Shown piece by piece: positions 25,995 to 34,918 of a DNA stretch of 64,000 nucleotides. Within the stretch, counting starts at the first letter, position 1. Each line of letters begins with the position of its first letter. Origin of the DNA: Magnetospirillum sp. UT-4 (lineage in GTDB: Bacteria; Pseudomonadota; Alphaproteobacteria; Rhodospirillales; Magnetospirillaceae); contig NZ_LR746521.1 of assembly GCF_902729435.1 (NCBI RefSeq), forward strand, positions 87,011 to 151,010. Direction: 5' to 3'. The notes beneath the pieces were generated by a model that saw only the letters and a program-made list of their open reading frames with translations, had not been told where the DNA came from and made no database searches. A program made the position numbers and the translations under genes.

Positions 25995-28400
25995 ATGACG
26001 ATCGACCAGAGGATGGGCGACCAGAGGATGGGCGCGGTCAGCCTGCCGGTCCGCGGAATGACCTGCGCCGCCTGTTCGACCCGCCTGGAGAAGGTTCTGG
26101 GCAAGGTCGAGGGCGTCGCCGCGGCCAGCGTGTCGCTGGCCGGCGAGCAGGCCGACATCCGCTTCGATCCCGCCCGCACCGACGCCGCGCAGCTGGCCGA
26201 GGCGGTGGCGCGCGCCGGCTTCTCGGTGCCCGAGGCGGAGGTCCGCCTGGCCATCGGCGGCATGACCTGCGCCGCCTGCTCGACCCGGCTCGAGAAGGTC
26301 CTCGCCCGGGTGCCCGGGGTGACGGCGGCGGAAGTGAACCTGGCCACCGAGCAGGCCCGGGTGGTGGCGCCCGCCGGCACCCTGTCCGCCGCCGATCTGG
26401 TGGCGGCGGTGGACAAGGCCGGCTTCACCGCGCGGCTGATCACCGATCATGCCGACCACGCCACCCGCGAGGAGGAGGAGCACGCCCGCGACCTCGCCCG
26501 CCAGACCACCCGGCTGGGGATTTCCGCCGCCCTCACCCTGCCGCTGGTGCTGGGCATGGGGTTCGAGATGCTGGGCCTGGGCTGGTGGTCGGTGCCGGCC
26601 TGGGCGCAGATGGCGCTGGCGACGCCGGTGCAGTTCTGGATCGGCGCCCGTTTCTACCGTGGCGCCTGGACCTCGCTGAAGGGCGGGGCGGGCAACATGG
26701 ACGTGCTGGTCGCCCTTGGCACCTCGGCCGCCTATTTCCTGTCGGCCTGGGCGCTGCTGGCCGGTCATGGCGGCCACGGCACCCTGTATTTCGAGGGCGC
26801 CGCGGTGGTCATCACCCTGGTGCTGCTGGGCAAGCTGCTGGAGACCCGGGCCAAGCGCTCGGCCGCCGGGGCCATCCGCGCCCTGATGAAGCTGCGCCCC
26901 GACGTCGCCCGGATCGAGCGCGACGGCCGCCTGGTCGAAATCCCGGCCGAGGCGGTGGCTCCCGGCGACGTGGCGGTGGTCCGCCCCGGCGAGCGCATGC
27001 CGGTGGACGGCGTGGTGGTCGAGGGCCTCAGCCAGGCCGACGAATCCCTGGTCACCGGCGAGAGCCTGCCGGTGGCCAAGGCCCCGGGCGACGAGGTGAT
27101 CGCCGGGGCGGTCAACGGCGACGGGCTGCTGCGGGTGCGGGCCGTGCGGGTGGGGGCGGAAAGCACCATCGCCCGCATCATCCGCATGGTCCAGGGGGCG
27201 CAGGCCTCGAAGGCGCCGGTGCAGCGGCTGGTGGACCGCATCTCGGCGGTGTTCGTGCCGGTGGTGGCGTCCATCGCGGCGCTGACCTTCCTGGCCTGGT
27301 GGCTGCTGGCCGGCGACCCGCAGACCGGGTTCGTGGCGGCGGTGTCGGTGCTGGTGATCGCCTGCCCCTGCGCCCTCGGTCTCGCCACTCCGACCGGGCT
27401 GATGGTGGGCACCGGCGTGGCCGCCCGCCACGGCATCCTGATCAAGGACGCCGAGGCGCTGGAGCGCGCGCACCGGGTCGGCGTGGTGGTGTTCGACAAG
27501 ACCGGCACCCTGACCGAGGGGCGCCCGGCGGTGACCGCCTTGGCCGGCGACGGCGACCTGCTGCGGCTGGTCGCCTCGGCCCAGCAGGGCAGCGAGCATC
27601 CGCTCGCCCGCGCGGTGCTGGCCGAGGCGGCGGCGCGGGGGGTGACGCCGGCCCCGGTCGCGGACTTCACCGCCTCGCCCGGCCGCGGCCTCGCCGCCAC
27701 CGTCGAGGGGCGGCGGCTGCTGATCGGTTCGCCCCGTCTGATGGCCGAGAGTGGCGTCGATCTTACCGCCTTCGCGGCGGCGGCGACCGCCGAGGAGGAA
27801 AAGGGCCGCACGGTGATGTGGGCCGCGGCCGAGGATGGCGCCGTGCTCGGCTTCGTCGCCGTCGCCGATCCGGTCAAGCCGGGGGCGGCGCGGGCGGTCG
27901 CCGCCCTGGCCGCCCTGGGGGTCGAGTCGGTGATGCTGACCGGCGACAATGCCCGCGCCGCCCGCGCGGTGGCGGACGAGATCGGCATCGCGCGGGTCAT
28001 CGCCGAGGTGCTGCCCGGCGACAAGGCCGCCGAGGTGGCGCGGCTGAAGGCGGACGGCGTCACGGTGGCGATGGTGGGCGACGGCGTCAACGACGCCCCC
28101 GCTTTGGCCGCCGCCGACATCGGCATCGCCATGGGCACCGGCACCGACGTGGCCATGCAGGCGGCGGGCATCACCCTGGTCAAGGGCGATCCGGCGCTGC
28201 TGCCGGCGGCGCTGTCCATCTCGCGCGCCACCTACCGCAAGATCCGCCAGAACCTGTTCTGGGCGTTCTTCTACAACGTGGTGGCGATCCCGGCGGCGGC
28301 CTTGGGCCTGCTCACCCCGGTGATCGCCGGTGCTGCCATGGCCTTCAGCTCGGTGACCGTGGTGTCCAATTCGCTGCTGCTGCGTCGCTGGCGGGAGTGA
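25995..28400 (+). CDS. copA: Copper-translocating P-type ATPase CopA
   Basis: It encodes 801 residues. Two N-terminal heavy-metal domains with GMTCAACS (near residues 21 and 90) are followed by membrane helices. The transport site is CPC in [15 protein letters not shown] (about 456), the phosphorylated Asp501 in [10 protein letters not shown], the SEHPLA motif (about 533), MLTGDN and [12 protein letters not shown]. It exports Cu+ across the inner membrane. The first codons contain a perfect 15-base tandem duplication (26004-26033), so DQRMG occurs twice and two extra in-frame ATGs follow the assigned start. Confidence 0.94.
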   Translation: MTIDQRMGDQRMGAVSLPVRGMTCAACSTRLEKVLGKVEGVAAASVSLAGEQADIRFDPARTDAAQLAEAVARAGFSVPEAEVRLAIGGMTCAACSTRLEKVLARVPGVTAAEVNLATEQARVVAPAGTLSAADLVAAVDKAGFTARLITDHADHATREEEEHARDLARQTTRLGISAALTLPLVLGMGFEMLGLGWWSVPAWAQMALATPVQFWIGARFYRGAWTSLKGGAGNMDVLVALGTSAAYFLSAWALLAGHGGHGTLYFEGAAVVITLVLLGKLLETRAKRSAAGAIRALMKLRPDVARIERDGRLVEIPAEAVAPGDVAVVRPGERMPVDGVVVEGLSQADESLVTGESLPVAKAPGDEVIAGAVNGDGLLRVRAVRVGAESTIARIIRMVQGAQASKAPVQRLVDRISAVFVPVVASIAALTFLAWWLLAGDPQTGFVAAVSVLVIACPCALGLATPTGLMVGTGVAARHGILIKDAEALERAHRVGVVVFDKTGTLTEGRPAVTALAGDGDLLRLVASAQQGSEHPLARAVLAEAAARGVTPAPVADFTASPGRGLAATVEGRRLLIGSPRLMAESGVDLTAFAAAATAEEEKGRTVMWAAAEDGAVLGFVAVADPVKPGAARAVAALAALGVESVMLTGDNARAARAVADEIGIARVIAEVLPGDKAAEVARLKADGVTVAMVGDGVNDAPALAAADIGIAMGTGTDVAMQAAGITLVKGDPALLPAALSISRATYRKIRQNLFWAFFYNVVAIPAAALGLLTPVIAGAAMAFSSVTVVSNSLLLRRWRE

Positions 28401-28480
28401 TCCCAAACCACCGTTGTCCCTTGTCCCTGCCGAAAGTTCATCGGTATAACCGCCTGTCCGGTATGGGGAGGTAGGCGGGG

Positions 28481-29617
28481 GTGTCGCGGCGCGAGATCAG
28501 GCGATTGCTGCTTGAGCCCAGGAACCGGCTGATCGACCGGCCGTGGGTGGCGCCGGTGCTGATGGTGGCGGTGCTGCTGGTCGGCATCGGCGTCGGGGCG
28601 GCGGTGGGCGTCGCCATCCTGGCCAACCGCGCCGAGCAGCAGGCCCGCCAGAGCTGGGAGGAGGCCGAGCTGGCGGTGGAACGGCCGGCCCAGCGCGAAT
28701 TGCCGCCGCCCGGCCCCGCCGAGGCCGGCCTGGTCGAGCCGGTGGTGCCGGTGCCGCCGCCGCGCCCCGGCGGTCCCGCCGATGACGGCGCCGAGATCGG
28801 CCCCGAGGCCGAGGCGCCGGCCGAGGCCGAGACCGCCGCGCTGCCGCTGATCCTGCCTCAGCCTCCGGTGGTTCCGGGACTGCCCGACACGCCGGCATGG
28901 CTGCGTCATGCCGTGCCGGCGCCCAAGGTGGCCGGCCGGCCGATGATCGCGGTGGTGATCGACGATCTCGGCGTCGATCGCAAGCGCAGCGAGCGGGTGG
29001 CGGCCTTGCGTCCGCCGCTGACCCTGTCCTACCTCACCTATGCCACCAACCTGGCGCAGGCCACCGCGTCGGCCCGCCAGCGCGGCCACGAGCTGATGCT
29101 GCACGTGCCGATGCAGCCGCAGGGGCAGGCCTACGATCCCGGTCCCGACGTGCTCGAGGTCGAGGCCAATCCCGAGGAGAACCGGCGCCGCCTGAACTGG
29201 GGCATGAACCGCTTCGACGGTTTCGTCGGCATCAACAATCACATGGGCTCGCGCTTCACCGCCGACCGCGTCGGCATGCGGGTGGTGATGGAGGAGCTGA
29301 AGCGCCGCGGCCTGCTGTTCCTCGATTCCGTCACCACCGAGAAGAGCGTGGCGCCCGAGCTGGCGAAGCGCTACGGCGTGCCCTTCGCCGCCCGCCACGT
29401 GTTCATCGACAACGACCCCAGCCTGGGCTCGGTGAGGGTGCAGCTGAACAAGGCCGAGGCCCATGCCCGCAAGCACGGCGCCGCCATCGTCATCGGCCAT
29501 CCCCACGACGCCACCATCGAGGCGCTGGCCCAATGGCTGCCCGGGCTGGAGGCGCGCGGCCTGACCCTGGTTCCGGTCACCGCCATCATCAAGGCCGGGG
29601 CGGTGACGCAGCCCTAG
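28481..29617 (+). CDS. Divergent polysaccharide deacetylase family protein
   Basis: It encodes 378 residues from a GTG start. A single N-terminal membrane helix (about 22-46) is followed by a Pro/Glu-rich linker, then the divergent deacetylase domain (DUF610/YibQ type): PMIAVVIDDLGVDRKRSER, ELMLHVPMQPQ, FVGINNHMGSRFTAD, LLFLDSVTTEKSVAPEL and IVIGHPHDATIEAL. The conserved Asp-Asp and His residues suggest a metal site. Periplasmic action on the cell wall is inferred. Its TAG stop lies in the CTAG at the left edge of the adjoining repeat element. Confidence 0.85.
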   Translation: MSRREIRRLLLEPRNRLIDRPWVAPVLMVAVLLVGIGVGAAVGVAILANRAEQQARQSWEEAELAVERPAQRELPPPGPAEAGLVEPVVPVPPPRPGGPADDGAEIGPEAEAPAEAETAALPLILPQPPVVPGLPDTPAWLRHAVPAPKVAGRPMIAVVIDDLGVDRKRSERVAALRPPLTLSYLTYATNLAQATASARQRGHELMLHVPMQPQGQAYDPGPDVLEVEANPEENRRRLNWGMNRFDGFVGINNHMGSRFTADRVGMRVVMEELKRRGLLFLDSVTTEKSVAPELAKRYGVPFAARHVFIDNDPSLGSVRVQLNKAEAHARKHGAAIVIGHPHDATIEALAQWLPGLEARGLTLVPVTAIIKAGAVTQP

Positions 29618-29792
29618 CCGGATGCGGAAAAATCCCCCATTTTTCTTCCGTCATTCCCGCGCAGGCGGGAATCTATGCCTCAGCGCACTATATATTGCGG
29701 CAAGCTCTCCGCATTGCCCCAACATGGACCCCCGCCTTCGCGGGGGTGACGGGTCAGAGGGTGGCAAACCGAGTTTTTCCGCACCCTGCTAG
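29614..29792. repeat. 179-bp inverted-repeat element bounded by CTAG, containing two REP-like palindromes
   Basis: CTAGCCGGATGCGGAAAAA at the left (29614-29632) is matched, inverted, by CTAGCAGGGTGCGGAAAAA at the right (29774-29792, minus strand): 16 of 19 positions identical. Inside are two inverted copies of a REP-type palindrome, GTCATTCCCGCGCAGGCGGG on the left and GTCACCCCCGCGAAGGCGGG (minus strand) on the right. Both bordering CTAG tetramers contain the TAG stop codon of a neighbouring gene (deacetylase on plus, msrA on minus). This fits a non-autonomous insertion with a 4-base CTAG target duplication. Confidence 0.75.
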
Positions 29793-30427
29793 CCCGCGAA
29801 GCGCACCCCGGTGCCGCCCAGGCCGCAATAGCCGCCGGGGTTCTTGGCCAGGTATTGCTGGTGGTAGGCCTCGGCGTAATAGAAGTCGGGGGCGTCCAGG
29901 ATCTCGGTGGTGACCGGGCCGTAGCCCTCGGCCGCCAGCCGGTGCCCGTAGGCCTGGCGGGTTTCCTCGGCGGCGGCGCGCTGCTCGGGCGAGAACACGT
30001 AGAGGCCCGAGCGGTACTGGGTGCCGATGTCGTTGCCCTGGCGCATGCCCTGGGTGGGGTCGTGACCCTGCCAGAACAGCCGCAGCAGCGATTCGTATGA
30101 GACCGCCTTGGGGTCGAAGGCGACCAGCACCAACTCGTTGTGGCCGGTGCGGCCGGAGCAGACCTCCTGGTAGGTGGCGTTGGGGGTGAAGCCGCCACCG
30201 TAGCCGACCGCGGTGACCAATACCCCGGGCCGGGTCCAGAACAGCTTCTCGGCCCCCCAGAAGCAGCCCATGCCGAACATGGCCAACTCGCTGCCGGGCG
30301 GGAAGGGCGGCAGCAAGGGCGTGCCCAGCACCGCGTGGCGGTCGGGCACCGGCATGGCATCGGCGCGGCCGGGCGGGGCCTCGTCGGGACTGGGCATGCG
30401 GGTCCTGGAAAAGCCGAACAGCGCCAT
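29789..30427 (-). CDS. msrA: Peptide methionine sulfoxide reductase MsrA
   Basis: It encodes 212 residues. The catalytic motif is [12 protein letters not shown] (Cys55), with [24 protein letters not shown] and the C-terminal resolving Cys in [10 protein letters not shown]. It reduces methionine-S-sulfoxide in proteins or as free amino acid. There is no signal peptide, so it is cytoplasmic. Its TAG stop sits in the CTAG at the right edge of the repeat element. Confidence 0.94.
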   Translation of the reverse strand: MALFGFSRTRMPSPDEAPPGRADAMPVPDRHAVLGTPLLPPFPPGSELAMFGMGCFWGAEKLFWTRPGVLVTAVGYGGGFTPNATYQEVCSGRTGHNELVLVAFDPKAVSYESLLRLFWQGHDPTQGMRQGNDIGTQYRSGLYVFSPEQRAAAEETRQAYGHRLAAEGYGPVTTEILDAPDFYYAEAYHQQYLAKNPGGYCGLGGTGVRFAG

Positions 30428-30492
30428 GGGATCCTCCCGGGTTCCAGAAGGAGATAAGCCTTCGTGCCCCTTCGCGCCAGCCCCCGGGGGCC

Positions 30493-30506
30493 TTGACCGG
30501 GGTCAA
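30493..30506. promoter_or_regulatory. FNR/NnrR-type binding site upstream of norE
   Basis: TTGAC-CGGG-GTCAA is a perfect inverted repeat matching the FNR/Nnr/Dnr family consensus (TTGAT-N4-ATCAA and variants). It lies between divergent msrA and norE. Its centre (30499.5) is 42 bases from the norE ATG, so a class II promoter (-41.5) would start transcription at or one base before the ATG. TAGCGT at 30529-30534 fits a weak -10 element. Confidence 0.65.
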
Positions 30507-30541
30507 TGGCGGGGTGCCGCCGCCGCCGTAGCGTGCCGGCC

Positions 30542-31111
30542 ATGACCGATGCAACCGAGACCGGCCAGGGCTGGGGCGCCCTGTCCAGCCTGCCCGGCAA
30601 CCCCATCATGTGGGTGCTGATCATCAGCGAGCTGCTGGTGTTCGGCGCCTTCTTCCTCGGCTTCGGCGGTGCCCGCCTGTTCGAGCCCGAGGTGTTCCGC
30701 GCCGGCCAGGCCCGGCTGGACATCGCGCTGGGCGGCGCCAACACCCTGATCCTGGTCAGCAGCGGCTGGCTCGCCGCCAAGGCGGTGCAGGCGGCCCATG
30801 ACGGCCGGGTGGCGGCCTCGCGCCGCTTTCTGGCGGCGGCCGGCGCGCTTGGCGTGGCGTTCCTGGCGGTGAAGGGGGTGGAATACGCCGACAAGGCGGC
30901 CCACGGCATCGGCATCGAGACCGACACCTTCTGGACCCTGTTCTACCTGATGACCGGCTTCCACGCCATGCACGTGGTGATGGGCATCATCGTGCTGGCC
31001 ATCGTCGGCTGGCGGTTCTCGGCGGAGAACATCGAGACCGGCACCGCCTTCTGGCACATGGTCGATCTGATCTGGTTGATCCTGTTCCCCATCGTCTATC
31101 TGGTGCGGTGA
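30542..31111 (+). CDS. norE: Cytochrome c oxidase subunit III-like protein, NorE type
   Basis: It encodes 189 residues with five membrane helices. Motifs of the family: NPIMWVLIISELLVFGAFF, GGANTLILVSSGWLAAKAV, FYLMTGFHAMHVVMGIIVL and FWHMVDLIWLILFPIVYL. Short subunit III-like proteins followed by a small membrane protein are NorE/NorF, accessory to nitric oxide reductase. norCB itself is not in the window. The ATG has no visible Shine-Dalgarno sequence, in line with a leaderless mRNA driven by the FNR-type box. Confidence 0.82.
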   Translation: MTDATETGQGWGALSSLPGNPIMWVLIISELLVFGAFFLGFGGARLFEPEVFRAGQARLDIALGGANTLILVSSGWLAAKAVQAAHDGRVAASRRFLAAAGALGVAFLAVKGVEYADKAAHGIGIETDTFWTLFYLMTGFHAMHVVMGIIVLAIVGWRFSAENIETGTAFWHMVDLIWLILFPIVYLVR

Positions 31112-31113
31112 CC

Positions 31114-31407
31114 ATGACCCACGACGAAGCCGCCAGGGACTGGAGCCGCCGGCTGGCGCGGGCCTGGGCCTGGCTGGCCGGCCTCACCGGCCTGTCGCTG
31201 GTGGCGGTGCTGGGATTCGGCCAGGTCGAGGCCGGCGCGGCGGCGGCGGCGGTGGCGCTGGCGGCCTCGTACTTCAAGGCCCGGCTGGTGCTGCACCACT
31301 TCCTCGACCTGCGCCGCGCCGATGCCGGCTGGCGCGGCTTCTTCGCCGCCATGCTGGCGGCGATCCTGGGCGGCCTGATGGTCGCCTATCTGATCCCCGC
31401 ATTCTGA
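31114..31407 (+). CDS. norF: NorF-like small membrane protein
   Basis: It encodes 97 residues with three predicted membrane helices (about 20-40, 45-62 and 75-95) separated by short charged loops (FKARLVLHHFLDLRRADAGW). This small subunit-IV-like protein follows norE in denitrifiers. A GTG at 31108 that overlaps the norE stop (GTGA) is an alternative start adding two residues. Confidence 0.72.
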   Translation: MTHDEAARDWSRRLARAWAWLAGLTGLSLVAVLGFGQVEAGAAAAAVALAASYFKARLVLHHFLDLRRADAGWRGFFAAMLAAILGGLMVAYLIPAF

Positions 31408-31807
31408 CACCCCCCTCTGGCTGAAGCGCAGGGCGACCGGCGGCCGTCGGTCTATGGCTTTCCACCCCTGGCGGCGGCGGCGCGCGTCCGTATATTGTCA
31501 GGTGACCGGTGGGCGGCCGAACTACGCACGCAGCGGTCAATAGAGGCGAATTCCATCCTCGCGGGGCGGCGGGGGAAGTTAATGAATTCTTTATTTTTCG
31601 GGCAACCTTGTGACAGGCGAAATCCATTTCGCTGTCTTTTGTTGCGCAGACTCCGCGTCTATGCTTAACCTGTGTGGCAAAGATGGGTAGCTATGCCCTA
31701 ATATGTCTTACGAAAAAGTCGTCCTTGGCCCGGTGCCAGGAGGCGACGTCTAGGGGTGAAGACTCCGAACGAGTATCGGCAAGCGGCAAAAGCGAGCGGT
31801 CGGGGCG
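31408..31807. other. 400-base intergenic region between norF and parA-like gene
   Basis: There is no convincing gene. It is less GC-rich than its surroundings, especially 31575-31720. It contains an intrinsic terminator at 31612-31640 that is about 205 bases beyond norF, and the promoter region of the parA-like gene. An unannotated small RNA ending at that terminator is possible. Confidence 0.5.
31612..31640 (+). terminator. Rho-independent terminator
   Basis: GACAGGCGAAAT (31612-31623) pairs with ATTTCGCTGTC (31626-31636), with one bulged base and a 2-base loop, followed by TTTTGTTG. It is the only classic plus-strand terminator seen in this part of the window and separates norEF from the parA/chemosensory operon. 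Confidence 0.7.
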
Positions 31808-32899
31808 ATGAGACCCTATATTGTTGCCATATTCAACCAGAAGGGCGGTATATCCAAGACCACCACAAGTACCAACCTTGCGGTGTGTCTGGCTGCCCAT
31901 GGTAAATCGGTGGTGCTCATCGACCTGGATTCCCAGGGCGATTCGACCAAGAGCCTGGGCGTCGATCCCGCCGTCAAGCGGGGTGTCTACGACCTGTTCA
32001 TCGGCGCCGCCGACATCGCCGAGGTGATGCTGCCGACCATCTTCGACGGGGTGCGGGTGGTGCCCTCCACCTACAGCCTGGCCGGGATCGAGATCAAGCT
32101 GTCGGAGCTGAAGGATTCCCAGCGCACCCTGACCAACATTCTGGGGCACACCCATTTCGACTGCGACTACGTGGTGATCGACTGCCCGCCGGCGCTGGGC
32201 ATCCTGCCGGTCAACGCACTGGCGGCGGCGCACGGTGTGATCATTCCGGTCACCGCCACGCCCTATGCCAATGACGGCCTGATGCGGACGCTGCCGTCCA
32301 TCAAGTACGTGCAGGAGGGGCTCAACAAGAACCTGCTGCTGCAGGGCGTGCTGTTCACCATCCACGACCGCCACAAGACCGCCAGGAAGATCGGCAAGCT
32401 GATCCGCTCGCGCCTGGGAGGCACCGTCTACGACGCCGAGATTCCGCGCGACACCACGGTGATCGAGGCCGCCACCGCGCGGCTGCCGGTCTGCGTCTAT
32501 GCGCCGAAATCGCCGGCCGCCCAGGCCCATCTCGATTTCACCGTGGAATTCCTCGACCGCCACCGCAAGATCGCCGCCAAGGCCGGCGAGGAGGTGGCGG
32601 CGCCGGCCGAGCGGCCCCAGGCGCTGGAGCGCCTGCAGCGCTGGCAGGGCGAGTTCGCCAATGCCCTCGACCGGCCGGGGTCGGAACGGGTGCGCCAGGG
32701 GCGGGACCAGCTCGACCGCATGCTCTACGGCGAACGCACGCCGATGGAACGGATGCACCTGTCGCTGGTCCATTTCTTCATCGAGAACCGGCTGTCGCTG
32801 ATCGTCTTCCTGCTGGCAGTCCTTGGCATCGCGGTGGCAATCGTCGGCATGGGCTTCGAAGGGATGCGCATGCTGGCCGTCGCGTTCGGCCTCACCTGA
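31808..32899 (+). CDS. ParA-family ATPase with a C-terminal membrane anchor
   Basis: It encodes 363 residues. The N-terminal ~255 residues are ParA/MinD-type: Walker A as FNQKGGISKTTTSTN (Ser replaces the usual Gly before the catalytic Lys), switch region VLIDLDSQGDSTKSLG, and Walker B DYVVIDCPPALG. After a charged linker a hydrophobic helix (about 330-352, LSLIVFLLAVLGIAVAIVGMG) ends the protein, which is unusual for ParA. It lies 52 bases upstream of a CheW gene and probably opens the chemosensory operon. By analogy to ParC/PpfA it may position the signalling arrays, here from the membrane (inference). Confidence 0.85.
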   Translation: MRPYIVAIFNQKGGISKTTTSTNLAVCLAAHGKSVVLIDLDSQGDSTKSLGVDPAVKRGVYDLFIGAADIAEVMLPTIFDGVRVVPSTYSLAGIEIKLSELKDSQRTLTNILGHTHFDCDYVVIDCPPALGILPVNALAAAHGVIIPVTATPYANDGLMRTLPSIKYVQEGLNKNLLLQGVLFTIHDRHKTARKIGKLIRSRLGGTVYDAEIPRDTTVIEAATARLPVCVYAPKSPAAQAHLDFTVEFLDRHRKIAAKAGEEVAAPAERPQALERLQRWQGEFANALDRPGSERVRQGRDQLDRMLYGERTPMERMHLSLVHFFIENRLSLIVFLLAVLGIAVAIVGMGFEGMRMLAVAFGLT

Positions 32900-32951
32900 G
32901 ATTTCCCCCCAAGCTCCAGGCCGATTGTAGGGCGCCCGCGCTTTTGCTTTA

Positions 32952-33491
32952 ATGGCGGAAGTGTTCCAGGGGGCAAGGGTGCCGGGGATTTCCGCCAGCG
33001 AACCTCATTCCTTCGTCGTCTTCCGGGTCGGCTGCGAATCTTTCGCGCTGGCCGTCGATGTCGTGCGCGAGGTGGTGCCGTACTGCCAGCTGGCGCGGCC
33101 GCCGCAGCTGCCGGCGGTGGTGGAGGGCGTGCTCAACCTCGGCGGTGCCGCGGTGCCGGTGCTGCGGGCCGACCTGCTGCTGGGTCTGGGCAAGGGCGTC
33201 TTCGGGCTGGATGCCTCGATCCTGGTGATGCGGCCGGGGGCGGAGGGCGAGGTCGGGCTGCTGGTCCATCATGTCGAGGCGGTGCGCCCGGCGGTGGATT
33301 TCCGCCTGCTGCCGGTGGCCGACGACACCTCGTTCCAGGGCTGCCTGGCGGGCGAGCTGGACGACGGCGGCGCGTCCGTTCATTTCCTCGACTGGACCCG
33401 GATGCTGATGGAGGAGGAGCGCCGCCGCCTCGGCGAATTCCGCGAGCGGGCCGAGGCGCGGCTGGCCGCATGGGTGGAGCCGGGTTCGTGA
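32952..33491 (+). CDS. CheW-domain coupling protein (first copy)
   Basis: It encodes 179 residues. The CheW fold is seen in FVVFRVGCESFALAVDVVREVVPY, VVEGVLNLGGAAVPVLRADLLLGL, VGLLVHHVEAVRPAVDFRLLP, and a C-terminal helix (MLMEEERRRLGEFRERAEARL). It corresponds by position to WspB. It should couple a receptor to the hybrid CheA of the operon. The stop overlaps the CheR start. Confidence 0.88.
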   Translation: MAEVFQGARVPGISASEPHSFVVFRVGCESFALAVDVVREVVPYCQLARPPQLPAVVEGVLNLGGAAVPVLRADLLLGLGKGVFGLDASILVMRPGAEGEVGLLVHHVEAVRPAVDFRLLPVADDTSFQGCLAGELDDGGASVHFLDWTRMLMEEERRRLGEFRERAEARLAAWVEPGS

Positions 33492-34918
33492 ACACCATGC
33501 CGCCGCCGGCCACCCTGGTCGCCGACCCCTTCTTTCCCCGTCTCAAGGCGCTGGTGATCGAAACCACCGGCATGGCCTTCTACGCCGACAAGGACGACGA
33601 CCTGGCCGCCATCGTCTCGGCCCGCATGGCCGAAATCGGGGCCGGCAACTGCCTGCGCTACCTGGACCTGATCTGCGACCCCGAGCGGGGCGGCGCCGAG
33701 ATGGATGCGCTGGTGGCCGAGCTGACCATCGGCGAGACCTATTTCTTCCGCCACAAGGAACAGTTCGACGCCCTGCGCGACCTCATCCTGCCCGACGTGC
33801 TGGCCCGCAACGCGCCGTTCCGCCGGCTGCGCATCTGGAGCGCCGGCTGCGCCACGGGGCCCGAGCCCTATTCCCTGGCGATCATGCTGCGGCGCGAGTT
33901 CGGCGCCCAGATCGCCGGCTGGCACGTGGCCATCGTCGGCACCGACATCAACCAGAAGTTCCTCGCCCGGGCGCGCGAGGGACGCTACGACGAATGGGCG
34001 TTCCGGGCGGTGCCCGACGACCTGCGCCGCGACTGCTTCGAGAAGGTGGGGCGGCAGTGGGTGATCCGCCCCGAATACAAGTCGTTCGTCACCTTCCAGT
34101 ACCACAACCTGATCCGCAACCGCTTCCCGTCGCTGGTGGACAACATCGCCGCCTTCGACATCGTCATCTGCCGCAACGTCATCATCTATTTCAGCCCCGA
34201 GACGGTGCGCGAGCTGGTGCCCTGTTTCCGCGAATCGCTGATCGACGGCGGCTGGCTGGTGATGGGCCATGCCGAGCCCAACCAGGAGCTGTTCCGCAGC
34301 TTCCGCACCGTCAACGCCCCCGGCGCGGTGCTGTACCAGCGTCTGGACAATCCGCGCACCGAGCCGGCGCCGCCGGCCGCCATCGTCCGGCCGGCGCCGC
34401 CGCCTCCCCCGCCGCCGCCGCCGCCGCCCCAGGCGCGCCTGCCGAAAGCGCTCCCGACGCGGGCGCCATCCAGTCCGGCCCCGCTTTCGCCGCCGCTTCC
34501 CGTTTCCCCCCGGCCGGCGCCGCCGGCCCTCGACCGGGTGCGCGAACTGGCCGATCTCGGCCGCTGGGAAGAGGCGCTGGCCGCCTGCGACGGCCTCATC
34601 GCGACCGACGCCCTCGATGCCGGCGCCCATTTCCTGCGGGCGCTGATCGTCGAGCAGATGGGCGACCTCGGGGCCTGCGAAACGGCGCTGCGCCGGACCA
34701 TCTACCTCGACCGGCAGGCGGTGCTCGCCCATTACCATCTCGGCCTGTTCCTGGCGCGACGGGGCGATTCACAGGGGGCGCGCCGCTCGTTCCGCAACGT
34801 GCTGGCGCTGCTCGAACGGCTGGACGCGGACAGCGAACTGGAGAACGGCGACCATCTCACCGCCGGGCAGTTGCGGGAGACCGTCGCCATGCATCTTTCG
34901 TCCATCGGTGAGACATGA
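33488..34918 (+). CDS. CheR methyltransferase with C-terminal TPR region (WspC-like)
   Basis: It encodes 476 residues from a GTG overlapping the cheW stop (GTGA). The SAM-dependent CheR domain has the motifs GETYFFRHKEQF, IWSAGCATGPEPYSLAI, IVGTDINQKFLA and VICRNVIIYFSPE. A long Pro-rich linker (about 303-345, with a run of eleven Pro) precedes a helical TPR-like tail (VRELADLGRWEEALAACDGL; AHYHLGLFLARRGDSQGARRSF). CheR with TPRs is the hallmark of Wsp-type alternative systems. It methylates the receptor encoded two genes downstream. Confidence 0.92.
   Translation: MNTMPPPATLVADPFFPRLKALVIETTGMAFYADKDDDLAAIVSARMAEIGAGNCLRYLDLICDPERGGAEMDALVAELTIGETYFFRHKEQFDALRDLILPDVLARNAPFRRLRIWSAGCATGPEPYSLAIMLRREFGAQIAGWHVAIVGTDINQKFLARAREGRYDEWAFRAVPDDLRRDCFEKVGRQWVIRPEYKSFVTFQYHNLIRNRFPSLVDNIAAFDIVICRNVIIYFSPETVRELVPCFRESLIDGGWLVMGHAEPNQELFRSFRTVNAPGAVLYQRLDNPRTEPAPPAAIVRPAPPPPPPPPPPPQARLPKALPTRAPSSPAPLSPPLPVSPRPAPPALDRVRELADLGRWEEALAACDGLIATDALDAGAHFLRALIVEQMGDLGACETALRRTIYLDRQAVLAHYHLGLFLARRGDSQGARRSFRNVLALLERLDADSELENGDHLTAGQLRETVAMHLSSIGET

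Noticed and set aside
26765-28406. Long open frames on the strand opposite copA (for example 488 and 810 codons)
   Set aside because: They are antisense shadows caused by high third-position GC; they have no domains and highly skewed composition, while copA itself is complete.
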